The notes beneath the pieces are model-generated. The model was not told the origin of the DNA. It saw nothing but the letters and a program-made list of their open reading frames with translations, and searched no databases. The position numbers and the translations under genes are program-made. Shown here piece by piece: positions 34,343 through 45,240 of a stretch of 64,000 nt of DNA. This DNA comes from Stenopsyche tienmushanensis. Its lineage: Eukaryota > Arthropoda > Insecta > Trichoptera > Stenopsychidae. The stretch is taken from assembly GCA_008973525.1 (NCBI GenBank), contig WACJ01000056.1:310001-374000 (forward strand), given 5' to 3'. Position 1 is the stretch's first letter, and each line of letters starts with the position of its first letter.

Positions 34343-34369
34343 ATATATATATATATATATATATATATA
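34343..34369. repeat. (AT)n microsatellite
   Basis: A pure alternating A/T run of about 13 dinucleotides. Confidence 0.95.
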
Positions 34370-35639
34370 GACGAAGTGGATATTATTGGGTCAAGCATTG
34401 TCATATAATAAGATTACTCTTCAGCAAAGACATCTTTGCCTTCCGATCCCCTTTGTGAGATTATCAATTGACATTCTAATTAATGCCATGGAGATTGAAT
34501 TATATTTTTGAGGACGCTATTTATATTTCCGGGGTGAGTTATTTTGAACCCCTGAAACCACAACATTTTAAGCGTACAGATGAAATCGATTGAGTCCCAT
34601 TGAAGCCTTAAAGAATTTTTATTACATCGCCAAATTTCCCACGACTATTTGAAGAATTCCTTATAGAAATCCAGAGATCTATGGCGCATGTATATGTAAG
34701 TGCGGGGGGGCCTTTTAATGTATACACACGCGTGTTTTCGAATGGGATTTCAAGAAAAAGGGATTTTCACAGCAATTTAAACCGACGTTCGCAGCAATCT
34801 GCAGTTATGATATTTCCAATTCGGTTTTGTTGAATAAAGAGGAAGCGGCGGGGGTGGGATCTTTATGCTCCCCATGGCCTCTCGGGTCTTATTGATATCA
34901 ATGTTTTCCCATAGAAACGGTAATATTTTCCGTTTAATCGAACGGGAAAATTTGTGTGCTCCAATAAAACGCTGGAAAATCTCGTATCCGAGCACGCAGG
35001 AAAAATTTTCCAATTTTTTTCTCCATCTTCTGGTTATTCAAACAAAACAGCCTTAGAGCGGAGCCTTTGAATGGTACGCCATATTAAAAGCTCCGTTATT
35101 AGATATTTCTTTCGCGCTCATTTTCTCAGCATCTTTTATCCTCCTTTTTTCGACCACTTCAACCCCCCCGAAAACTCCCACTCGAGCGAACGTGCTTTAT
35201 GTGTATCCATTTTCCATTTAAATATGGTTTACTCAACAAATTCTTATTTTGCATAGATTAACATACGTATATGTGGGATAGTATGCCCGTCCTTGGACTG
35301 AAGCTCCTTTGTATGTAAGTTCGAGTAAGCTTTCGATTGTCGTGAGTGATGCCGCATAATGATGCTTCATGTTGAGAGGTAGTCTTCAGCACTTAACAGG
35401 ACGTTGCCACAATCATATTTATGACCGATATGATGGACAAGGGTCAGGTGCAGGGTGAAAACCCGGATGGTGAAGAAAATCTGTTCAATTTATTCTCAAT
35501 ATTTGCAGTGAGCCATTGATCATAAGTGAATTCAAATATATTACTTTAAATCAAAGGCAATATATTCCCACAAGCTTTTATTATGCAAAATAATTTAAAT
35601 ATTTAAGTTCTGAATAGTTTTTATTCGGTTACCTGAAAC
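34370..35639. other. Gene-free stretch
   Basis: Opposed short ORFs near 34777-35256 have no known domain; the section is slightly richer in G+C. Nothing else was seen. Confidence 0.4.
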
Positions 35640-35955
35640 ATGCATCTATAGACGCACCAAGGACTTGTCCTCATAGGCCATAAGCGTCTATATCCGCCAG
35701 CCTCATATTTTGATTATAATTGTTATATTCTTCAATTTTATTCAATCATTCCATCTCTGGATACGTCCAGAAAACTATTCTAGCTCAATTTGAAAGATTT
35801 TAGTATGAAATACGTATCTACATTAATAAAAAACGCTAGGGTTATCACTCAGTACCCCAAAAAACAACCAAACAAAACTGTTTATGGCATAGGTATTTTC
35901 ATTTCGCACTCGTTAAATAAAAAATGGCAACCCTGGCTGATTTAAATCATTTTTT
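35640..35955 (+). repeat. Unclassified dispersed repeat, copy 1
   Basis: It aligns in patches with 39520-39800: GCGTCTATA-GACGC words, TCTGGATACGTCCAGAA, a TAGCTCAA segment and a GTTATCACTCA/GCTGTCACTCA segment in the same order and spacing. TCTGGATACGTCCAGA is itself a palindrome with a 4-nt centre. No coding sequence or termini were found. Confidence 0.45.
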
Positions 35956-36794
35956 GAATATACAATTGGATTTTTTAAAAGTCATATTCAAAATACCATA
36001 TGGGGATAGCTTCTGTTCTAAAGATCTAAGATTAAATTGGTCTTTAAACATAATTTTTGATTCATTTTTCCACATATATAATCCATATGAGGCCTAATCA
36101 AAATATTGAATGATTGCTTTCATCGTTCGATGTATTTTCTTCATAATATTTGAAATTCATATTTGAAGATTCTACTCAAGAGACACACAAATTTTGGGTG
36201 TTTTTAAGATCGATAATAAAGGAATAAATTCTTTTATTTTGTAAAGTTATAGGCTGGTAAAGTGTAAGGGGTAGAAAAAGGGGCGTGTCCTCGTTGACAC
36301 TATTTTAACCCTTTTAGTTATCTAAAATTAAAAATAATAAAAAGATTCTTAATAAGTAAAAGTATCGCTATAGTTCCTACCACAAATAAAAAATAATATA
36401 CTGTTTTAAAAAACTGGTAGGGACAATAGAAAATTATATTTAAAAAAAGTTCATATCAAATTTATTAAATTAGTTAATTAAAACTTGAGATATCATGTCA
36501 ACCGTGTTAAAAAAAAGTAGTTTCGCCAAAAATACGTTTAAAGATTTCATTCTGATAGGATCGGCTCAGTTGCAGCAACACTAAAATAGCTATAGCTCCT
36601 ATGTCGAGTCTGGCTCGACATTTTGTTTCTACATTTTTTCCCCACTCAGATTTAAAATCATGTGATTTTATTTTGCATATCGTGTTTAGGGCAGTATTTG
36701 GAAAGAAATATTGGTTTTTATGATCCTTCATAGTGTTTCGCCTACCTACTAGAGATTGAGATAAAATCCTAAAACACAGGCAGCGACTCTTAAA
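35956..36794. other. Gene-free stretch sharing a block with 60.65 kb
   Basis: TTAATTAAAACTTGAGATAT, then CAACCGTGTTAAAAAAAAGTA and AAAGATTTCATTCTGATAGG (36471-36562) closely match 60676-60755 inside the MITE at 60231-60865. A relic of the same repeat family is likely. The 115-codon minus ORF (36507-36854) overlaps this and the hAT end and is not meaningful. Confidence 0.4.
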
Positions 36795-37809
36795 TAGGGA
36801 ATCCAATCCTGAGCCAAAATTTCGATCCCGGGATTTCGGGATTTCATTCGACAATCCCGGGACCAGTCCCGGGATCCCGGGATTGAAATTTTCAATATTT
36901 TAAGAAATTACCTTGATGAATTTGATCAAAAATTACTAATCAGTTCATTTGTTCAATATAAAAAATCCCCTGAAGGCCAAAGAATTTTATTTATTTAAGA
37001 AAAGATAAAAATACAATACAAAAATAGATGAATAAAACACTAAAAAATTCAAATATTATTTTGAAAATATGCCCGAAGTAACATTAACATTAAACATTAG
37101 TGTTTTGTCATTTTGTCTGGATCTGATTTTGGAAGTCAGACAACTTGCTGCTGAAAATGCACGCTCAGCCTCCACACTCGTTGGAGGTATCGTCATCAGA
37201 TATTTAAATGCTAGGTCGAGTTGATAATCGCGTGAGCCCTCATTTTCGTATAACACCATCAATGTGACTGATAAAATTCTTTTCTGCTGAGACACGGACT
37301 AAAAATCGCAAAATTCCCGATTTCCCGAGAAATTATTTATTTCCGTCGCTGCAGATGAATACTTATATACTATAATACTTTGATGTGATTTGTAATTATA
37401 TTACGGAGGAATACAAAAAATCTGAACCCCGTATCTATTATATTTCATATCGATATTCCCATTATTTGTCAAGGTGTAGTAAATACATCACCGGTAGAGA
37501 AATGTTAACCCAACAATTTGAAAAACATACATGTACGCTATATATGTATACATAGATTAGACAGTCACTGCTCCTATGCGTCGCCTAAGTTCGCCAATTA
37601 GTAATTACGCTACTGTTTTCAAGAGTCCAGATTTCGTCGGGAATGTCTCGATTTAGTAGCCTTCGTCGTGTTGGTGAGGTGTACGATTTCTGTTAGATAA
37701 AAATTTCAATCCCGGGATTTTCGGGATTACGTTTTCTAATCCCGGGATTCTTAAGTACCTAAAACTGTCCGGGATCCCGGGATCCGGGATCCCGGGATTG
37801 GATTCCCTA
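36795..37809 (-). mobile_element. hAT element with inverted ends and 8-bp target duplication
   Basis: The element begins TAGGGAATCCAATCC and ends GGATTGGATTCCCTA, an exact 15-bp terminal inverted repeat. It is flanked by CTCTTAAA (36787-36794) and CTCTTAAC (37810-37817), a one-mismatch 8-bp target duplication, the hAT hallmark. Just inside each end lie arrays of GGGATCCCGGGATT-type palindromic words. The minus strand carries the last part of a hAT transposase. At 1015 bp it is internally deleted and non-autonomous, but the near-perfect duplication suggests recent insertion. Confidence 0.88.
37056..37295 (-). pseudogene. hAT transposase C-terminal dimerisation domain fragment
   Basis: The 79-codon ORF reads LDLAFKYLMTIPPTSVEAER followed by AFSAASCLTSKIRSRQNDK and MFNVNVT. 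PPTSVEAERAFSAA and the following K-RSR are the conserved core of the hAT C-terminal dimerisation domain. The catalytic and zinc-finger parts of the protein are missing from the element. A matching piece lies at 44505-44565. Confidence 0.8.
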
Positions 37810-37817
37810 CTCTTAAC

Positions 37818-39519
37818 GCACGCTTTCGTGAACATCTCCGATCATGCTTACGATATTTTTACGTAATCATATAATATTCATAATATTTTTGTTCGAAACT
37901 AACGAATATACAAAATAAATTTTAAAAATACTTGGTCTCCATTTAGGCCAATTTTTTGAGAGATATCATACATTATCTAATTATTGTATAAACTATAAAA
38001 TATAATATATTAGTAAAATATTAGTCCAATAATTGCCATTAATATTTATATTTTTTTGTTTTAATCATTTTAAAGTAGTTCCAAAAAGCTTTTCATCGGG
38101 GCTTATACCAAATATAGTGATTAAATTTATACTTAAATTAATCATACAAATAAACTTCCATCAGCTCCAAAAATGAAATAAAATCGAGGCTTTAATCAAA
38201 ATATTTTTTTATAATCCGATGCATCCATTTAGTTGATCGTAGCTAAAGTAGTGACACATAATTATGAGGGTTAAAATTGGATCATGCAGACATAAAGTGC
38301 GATCCTAATAGTTTGCCCGTCCATCAATATGCAATTTTAACGGTTGCCCGAGTCTCATATTGATGAATTTATGGTGTTCGTGCCATGATAACGTTTATTT
38401 ATTAAAAACAAGGATTTGAGCATTCCCGTTATGAATTAGGGAGTGTACATACATGTATGTGGTAATTAAAAAATCGAATCAACATAAAAATGTGGTCGTC
38501 GACATTAATGGAGATTGCCGGGCTAACATTGGGTGGACCCTCGTGAACAATTCTTCAAATTTAGTCCTGCTCCTTTTTTTGGCGGTCCTCCTTCATTACT
38601 CCCGGTGCGGGTTAATTTAGTTTTCTCTTAATTTTCCTAATGACAACAGGGCCGGCGCGTGCGGCCCTCAAAGGCACACGAGGAATTCGCATGTCCGTGT
38701 ATGTTTGTGTGTATGTAATAACGGACAAACCGTCCATCAACGGTTGGTGAAAAATTTCTTTTTATGCGGACTGTGTTCCATTCCATCGTATTTGTTGAGA
38801 CCTGGGGCGTTGGAAATTGCCGTGTGTATGACGGGGCTCTGCTGAAAAATGTATTGATGAAAACCGACCGTTTTACACTTCGGAAAATACTGGAATGGAT
38901 GTGGAAAAAGTTCAACTGCTGTTTTTCAGGATAACATGGACGGATTTTTTTTTGTTGTTGGTTGAAATTGGATTGGGAAAAACTGTATTTACGCATAACT
39001 GAAAACGTCAAGGATTAATAATGTCGTTTGCGCAGTCGAAAATAGCGGCTTGATGTTTGATTTCGCTAAAATTTTAAATAAAATCAGCCCATATTCATAT
39101 ATTATATATATATACACTTACGCCATCCATTGGGTGTTATAAAAGCAAATAATTGTATGCGCATTTGAAGCTTTGTTTCCATGAACACAGTGTGGACTTT
39201 AAAACTCTAAATCGAAACATAATCTATAACATTAAGTCGTTTTATTAACTTTTACAATTAATGGTCTTAAATCTACAAGTCTGAAACTATATTGTTGATG
39301 CTTATAATAAATAATATTGTAAACCTTTGAAAAATCAAGTTTACGCCCTTTGACTTCTACTTAGCCACGTCTACTTAATCTCTAGCCATCTTGCATCGAA
39401 AGTAAACGAAGTTTATATAACAATAACTAACATAAATTATCTATAGACAAAATAACAGCTTTGTACATTTAAGTTAAATGCCGATATTTAAAAATATTTC
39501 TCATCATTTATGACCTTTA
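37818..39519. other. Gene-free stretch
   Basis: A 124-codon minus ORF (38637-39011) lies in a G+C-richer block at 38560-38830, with no recognised domain. The rest is AT-rich. Confidence 0.4.
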
Positions 39520-39800
39520 ATCAGCTAAGCGCCTTAAGCGTCTATAGACGCAACTGAAAACTTATCATCATACTTTAATTTTGGTCACTATATTATTGAA
39601 TTTTATTAATTATTTATATATCTGGATACGTCCAGAATAATATCACAGCTCAACTGCTAAGAATTTAGGATTTAAATTCAAGAAATTTGAATATGCATTT
39701 ATAAAAGCGCTACGGCTGTCACTCAACACATGCCCGTCATATTTCACGTCCAATGCTATGCACATGTTTGCATTCTTCAATATTTTTCGCACTTGTGCTT
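39520..39800 (+). repeat. Unclassified dispersed repeat, copy 2
   Basis: Partner of 35640-35955: GCGTCTATAGACGCAAC, ATATCTGGATACGTCCAGAA, CACAGCTCAAC and GGCTGTCACTCAACAC keep the same order. Divergence between the copies is considerable. Confidence 0.45.
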
Positions 39801-40466
39801 TTGATATGTCTACAAAATATAATATCTTGCAGACCTACATTAAATCAATTTTTTTAAAATAAAAATTGCAACTGAAAATGTTAAAAAACTCCCCAATTAT
39901 GAGTATATTATAATATCAATAATTGCTTGTATTAAATCGAATTTACCTGTGGATCAATTTCCATTTTTCATACAAGCCATCTAAAGTGCTAACAACTCAA
40001 GTTTATTAATGAAACGTCCGTAATTGTATTTGCGATCGATATTTGTTCGTACATTGTTTAAGTTTTGCGGCAAAATGAAGTCTTTGGTTTTCATTACCGG
40101 TGTGGTTCCTCTGTCTTGGACAACCAACTTTCAGACCGAGTCTCTACAACTTCCTCCTCAATCTTACAATGGACACTTCGACATCAAAGCCTTTCAGCTG
40201 ATGACTCTTTCACTTTTCACTGACAAAATTCAATTAGGTAATTTATAACTATGTAGAAGAAGTTTCTTATTGTTTTAGGAATCATTTGTATCTGAAATCC
40301 ATGCATTTATATCAGGTGTATTGAAAAGTCGATTGTTTGACAAAGAAAGAACTAATTTAATCTTTTCATTTTCGTTTACAAAATCTTACAAAACATAATT
40401 TCCTTCATTACTAAATACCATTATCCATGGATTTTTTTAATTCCTCATTTAGAAAAAGTATTCTGG
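39801..40466. other. Gene-free stretch with a 74-codon plus ORF
   Basis: The ORF at 40024-40248 includes MKSLVFITGVVPLSWTTN, which could pass for a signal peptide, but no ending or family is recognised. It ends next to AATTAG|GTAATTT, a weak splice-like site. Confidence 0.3.
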
Positions 40467-40735
40467 TTTGACGGATCGCTTCTTGCGCGTGCACCGTTGC
40501 CGGTTGGTTAGTGATGCGCAGGAGGCGAGAGTCGTGATAGTTGTCGGTTAGCCTTGGTTGCGGGAAGTCGTCCTTCCTGCAGCCAGATCTCTCTCGTGTG
40601 GAATAAATAATTATTTAGAGAAGAGAGTCTTTCTATTCGACACCCGTCTATTCCCATCCATTCGTCCAGCAACATCACGGCCCGATAGAAGAACTAACCC
40701 ATGCACTGGCGCGGCCATCCCGATGAGCACGTATT
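40467..40735 (+). repeat. LTR-like repeat, 5'-truncated copy
   Basis: It aligns with 54230-54500 and with 47225-47523 (reverse). Shared blocks: GATCGCTTCTTGCGCGTGCA, GTTAGCCTTGGTTGCGGGA, CTGCAGCCAGATCTCTC, GTGTGGAATAAATAATTATT and AACATCACGGCCCGATAGA. An AATAAA polyadenylation signal in a conserved place and G+C-rich 5' part suit a solo LTR. No gag/pol sequence is attached. Confidence 0.6.
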
Positions 40736-41808
40736 TTACCCTCAATAAAAAATCGGCTTTTAAATCAAAATCGGCTAAGGACTTATCAATACACCTAATA
40801 TGTATTATTTTAGCATTAAAGTTGTGCTTCTATTTAAAATTTATTATAATATTTTATTTATTAGTAATTATTTGAGCCACAGTGACTACCATTAATCATC
40901 TATAGACTTTTCTTCCTAATTAGTAACACTTGATTCGGCGTATTTGTATGTTAATGCATAATCTAAGAAATATTCTTAGATGAAAAACTTAGAATTATAC
41001 CAGAGTTTCAATAGAATGAATTTATCTCTGATGAAAATTTTCAATCTTCAATTTCCAACAAACATGGAAGATTTCCATTGAGAACTCTAAATTATTTCCA
41101 GAAACTTAACTTTAGCCATCATCGCCGCCGCAAATTACTACAACTTTTTCGACGGCCACGCAAACTGTCGTATTTTTTTCAAACTGTTCTCAAAAAAATA
41201 GATGGCTGTGAAGGCTTTTCAAAAGATACGTCGGATGAAACTGAAAGTTTCCATGTATAGAAATATTAAATTACCTGAGCTGTACAGCTTTTTCTCGGCG
41301 TATTATACCTCTCGAGTGGTTACACAGATTAGATGTATTTTTTTTAACAAATTTTATGAAAATTTATAAAGAAAACTTAATAAAAAACTTTCGACGATCC
41401 TTTTTTTATCTGAAAAGCGCTCTTCTACGAAAATGGATGAATATTTATAAATTCATTTTCCAATTTGACTGCGCGTAATAATTCACACCTTTCAATCATT
41501 TTTCTACACTGTAGCGTTTTTCTTTTAAATTTATTATACCACAATATGAAATTTTCAATGCAAAACAGAGATTATGATGTTAAAAGCGCAGATGCGTCGT
41601 CTAGTGAGCGATGGCTACTAACGAACTAACTTTAACTTGTACAACAATCTATTTTTTATAATACAAATAAGAACAAAGGATCGACTTTAATAACATTTGC
41701 AGAAAAATACTCTAAATTTTGCAAATTTATTGCGACAATATATTGCTGTATAAATACAAAATCATTGTATATTAATACAGAGAAATATGTGAAATGATGC
41801 TATTTATA
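40736..41808. other. Gene-free AT-rich stretch
   Basis: Only short unassigned ORFs (40558-40875 runs through the LTR-like repeat; 41078-41260). Nothing else was recognised. Confidence 0.4.
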
Positions 41809-42205
41809 TTAGGTTGTCCCAAGAGTTTCTTTCGCAAATGAACACAGATCTAATCATAGCCATGGTTGAAGAAAACCCACAATATACGGTTCGCGAAATA
41901 GCTTACAAGTTAGAAATTCACAAGCGTATTTTAACATGCGATCTTCTTCTCCAATGACATAGTAGCCAATCTTTTTTTAAGAGGCTTGTCACTGGAGATG
42001 AAAGTTGGATACTCTATGAGGATATCCAACGTAAACGGTCTTGGACCAAGGCTACAGTTGCTTTAACTATAGCTAAACCTGGCCTACATGCAAAAAAAGG
42101 TTTGCTTTGCATTTGGTGGGACTGGAAGGGGGTAGTTTATTATGAGCAACTTTAGCAAAGTGAAACTATCAATTCAACAAAATATTGTTTCCAACTAGAC
42201 ACTTT
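41809..42205 (+). mobile_element. mariner element with internal deletion (lineage C)
   Basis: TTAGGTTGTCCCAAGAGTTT follows TA at 41807-41808 and has the form of an irritans-type mariner end. The plus strand then gives NTDLIIAMVEENPQYTVREI and AYKLEIHKRILTCDLLLQ, and in another frame VTGDESWILYEDIQRKRSW, AKPGLHAKKGLLCIWWDWKG and VVYYEQL. These are the HTH segment (VEENP-YTVREIA) and the GDE-W-LY-N---RSW/PGLH-KK-LL-WWDWKG block. The sequence between LEIHK and CDLLL is deleted, and the part after YYEQL decays. The first catalytic aspartate survives. Confidence 0.82.
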
Positions 42206-44184
42206 TTTAATCAAATTTTTAAAACGCTGAATTCTAAATAAGGCAATAATTTTGTATGTATTATCGCTTGATTTATTAATAATCTGTGTGGTATTAAATG
42301 CCATTTAAATACAAATAAGTTCATTGCAGCATGGTTGCAGATAGTGGAAAATGTGCCACCTCATACAGAATATTTGATGAGGTATTAAACAGTGACATTA
42401 GCTAATCTGCTGAAGTATTAATAATATAATCTGCTTGCCTCTCTAGCTACATTAATGCAGTTTTGCAACAAAGGATTATTGTGTCATTTTCATTGCCAGA
42501 TTTAGATGAAACATTATTCAAGAACATTTTGCATTATTCAAAGTTTCATCGAGCCATGGCGAGATTTTACCCCCTGCGAGCTTTCAAACGTCGGCCATCC
42601 CCTAATGGAGATCGGATCGTAGCATTTTTCCAATTAAACTGTTGTTGCCACAATTCAAAATTAGACCTCAAACCACAAATTAACAAAAATAATAGAGTTT
42701 TGGAACGCGAAGGCTTTTCGCACTAATGGCATAAATTCACGCCGAATTTCAAGCGTAAATTAAAAGCAAGAACTCACCAAAAGTTTTATAATTTAAATTA
42801 ACATCCATTTTAACGTTGTTTATCTTCAATTTCGATTAAGAGTCATCCCTGTAAGAGTTTCAGCTTACACCATAGCGTATTTGGACACACATCTGAGCAG
42901 CGTTAAAGCGCTGAAACAACTTCGAAAATAGCACGAAAAACAAATTATTCTACAGTGTAATGTTATACTATGGAAAAATGCGAATTTTGCGAGCTCACAA
43001 ATCTCTTTGATTCGCTCGTAGCATTTTAACCGGATAGACACAACAAGCCAATTATAATTGAACCGTCGTTCATTACAGGACCCCGATGTATTCAAACCAT
43101 GCGAGCTTTTAAAGCTCGCGTACGCGCTGCCACTGCCACAATTCAATATTTAAGCTCCCATTGAAACCTTTCAACGAATGGATATAGAAAAATCAATAAC
43201 GCGCTTAAAAATGAAAGTCTTCCTTGGGAAGCTGTATTTTGTGCGGCACTGCCAAATATCTCCGGAGAATTTTCCACTTATCACGTCCCATTGCTTTCCT
43301 TGGCTAAGTTGCTCCAACTATCTTCATAATGTCCCTCGTCTGAAGTTTTTAAAAGTCGCTCTCATCTTTGGTAGTATATTGAGGTCTTCGTCGGGAGAAT
43401 GAAAATATTACACGGCTCTTTGGAGTTGCTCAATGTCCAACTTGCACAATATCGAATATCCACTTTCGAAAAATCAACCCCGCGTAAATATGTCCATATT
43501 GAATAAATCCCGTTTAACATGTAGATGGAAATGTTTACAAGTTTGCTGTGGTCGCCCAAGAAGTTGTACTGGAGAACTCTCTTTATCACGTCAGTCGTAT
43601 TGCAGTTGCTCTTATATAATATCACATATAATGTATAAATATACGCTAAAATGGCTTTCTCGACTGTACAGAAGAGTCATGACTTGCGATAACGTCCATC
43701 CTGAATTTTCTTCGCCAACCTATATAACTCCAAGGGATTGTAGTAAGCTACAATGCCATTGTCTACAAGTCTTCAAGAATTCAATCATTGTGTTGTTCAA
43801 CAAAAATTGAATTATTTCGTCTCGAAATAATAGATTTTCAGTTGGGTCACTTTTGATTACAAATGCACATGCGCGCGCATCTCTAGAATCTTTTAAAATT
43901 ACATCCCTATAAAAATCCTCAGATGGATGGAAGTTAATATCAGGCAATGTAAATTAATTAAAAAAATAACATTTAAATAATTATTATATTCGTATAAAAA
44001 ATGTAAATATATGTATTAACTATATAAAGACCGCGCGCATAAATCTGTGCGTTTCACCACTTCAATTTGTGTAATTATTTAAACAAAGCTGATTTGTTAT
44101 CATTTTATTCATTTGATATTATGAATAAATCAAATAGCAATTGAGGAGTATAATTGCGTATTTGCGATCGAATTTGAGTGATTC
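42206..44184. other. Unrecognised stretch with a run of minus-strand open frames
   Basis: On the minus strand, ORFs at 43720-43947, 43362-43625 and 42865-43146 are nearly contiguous. The first begins MPDINFHPSEDFYRDVILKD and has a protein-like composition, including NTMIEFLKTCRQWHCSLLQS. No family was recognised and the pieces are not in one frame. The 87-codon plus ORF at 42463-42726 and the 125-codon plus ORF at 43433-43810 are also unassigned. It may be the decayed coding part of an unknown element. Confidence 0.35.
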
Positions 44185-44462
44185 AGAAAGAACATTCTTG
44201 CACGTTGAGTTCGCATATTGTGAATGGAGGACAGAGACGTAGAGATGTCTTGCGTACATCGTACGATTTTATAGATCGATAACTCAAATTCATCAACTAA
44301 TAATAATAACTCAAATTAATCGCGAATGTCTACGCAAAGAAATTAACAAGTATTGTGTGCCATTTATTTATATACAAACTTCATACACGTTGCGCGGTCT
44401 TGAGAGATAAATGGATTTATACGGACGATAATTGGTGGATATACAAACATGGCATCTACGTT
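44185..44462 (+). repeat. Repeat family R, copy 2, cut by a hAT insertion
   Basis: It matches 1082-1300 at its start and the whole of 46838-47120 (reverse). The last shared block is GGTGGATATACAAACATGGC followed by ATCTACG, after which the hAT element begins at 44463 while the 46.8 kb copy continues. This shows the hAT element landed inside family R. Confidence 0.65.
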
Positions 44463-44979
44463 TAGGGAATCCAGTTCCGAGCCCAAATTTCGAATTGGAA
44501 CCCAGGCAACTTGCTGCTGAAAATGCACGCTCAGCCTCCACACTCGTTGGAGGTATCGTCATCAAATATTTAAATGCTAGGTAAATATCTAAGTAAAATT
44601 CATTTTCGCTGAGACGCGGACTAATACTCGCAAAATTCCCGATTTCTCGACAAATTATTTATTTCCGTCGCTGCAGATGTATACTTATATACTATAATAA
44701 TTTGATCTGATTCCTAATTATACTACGGAGGAATACAAAAATTTCGAGCCCCGTATCAATTATATTTCATATAGATATTCCTATTATTAGAATCGAGGTG
44801 TAGTAAATACATCACCGGTGGGGAAAGGTTAATATAACAATTTGATATGTACTGTATATGTGTATACATAGATTAGACAGTCACTGACCTTAGGCGTCGC
44901 CTAAGCTCGCCATTTAGTAGTTGCGCCACTGTTTCCAAGCGGCCAGATTTCGGCGAGAATGTCTTGATTTAGAAGCCTA
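44463..44979 (-). mobile_element. hAT element, second copy, internally deleted and end-truncated
   Basis: It starts with the same terminal sequence as the 36.8 kb element (TAGGGAATCCAGTTCC), keeps about 40 bp, then jumps to the piece matching 37134 onward. The minus strand encodes MTIPPTSVEAERAFSAASCL, identical in its core to the first copy. The match runs to about 44979 (37660 in copy 1) and stops before the right terminal repeat, which is absent. No target duplication can be shown on the right. Confidence 0.8.
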
Positions 44980-45052
44980 ATATAAGGTAGCTGAATTTAT
45001 TAGTTTAATAGTATTTTCAATGTAGATCTATAGTCATAGTATATATAACATG

Positions 45053-45118
45053 TAGGTAGTTCCGCGGTTAAGCGGTTAGACTCGTAACTTAATCGTCTTG
45101 AGTTCAAACTTACAGAAA
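45053..45118 (+). repeat. tRNA-like segment (possible tRNA-derived SINE head)
   Basis: GGTAGTTCCGCGGTTAAGC then GGTTAGACTCG resembles a tRNA A-box and D-arm; GAGTTCAAACTT, 43 nt further on, resembles a B-box (GTTCRANNC, last C changed). The acceptor stem cannot be closed and the anticodon stem is poor, so it is not a working tRNA gene. Confidence 0.3.
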
Positions 45119-45147
45119 GTGTGTCTAGCGACCACATTTTTAAACAC

Positions 45148-45240
45148 ATTCAATAAATTCGTAGGATTTTTAATTCACTCCAAACTTTTTTCTACTTAAT
45201 TTGGTGTAATTTTTTCGCAAAAATTACGAATTTATTGAAT
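45148..45240. mobile_element. Very short MITE with ATTCAATAAATTCG ends
   Basis: The 93-bp segment starts ATTCAATAAATTCGTAGGAT and ends in AAATTACGAATTTATTGAAT; the ends form an almost perfect inverted repeat of about 16-20 bp. The terminal sequence is close to that of 25512-25656, so the two are probably members of one family. Confidence 0.5.

Noticed and set aside
45053..45118. Functional tRNA gene
   Set aside because: Acceptor and anticodon stems do not pair and the B-box is imperfect; kept only as a low-confidence tRNA-like segment.
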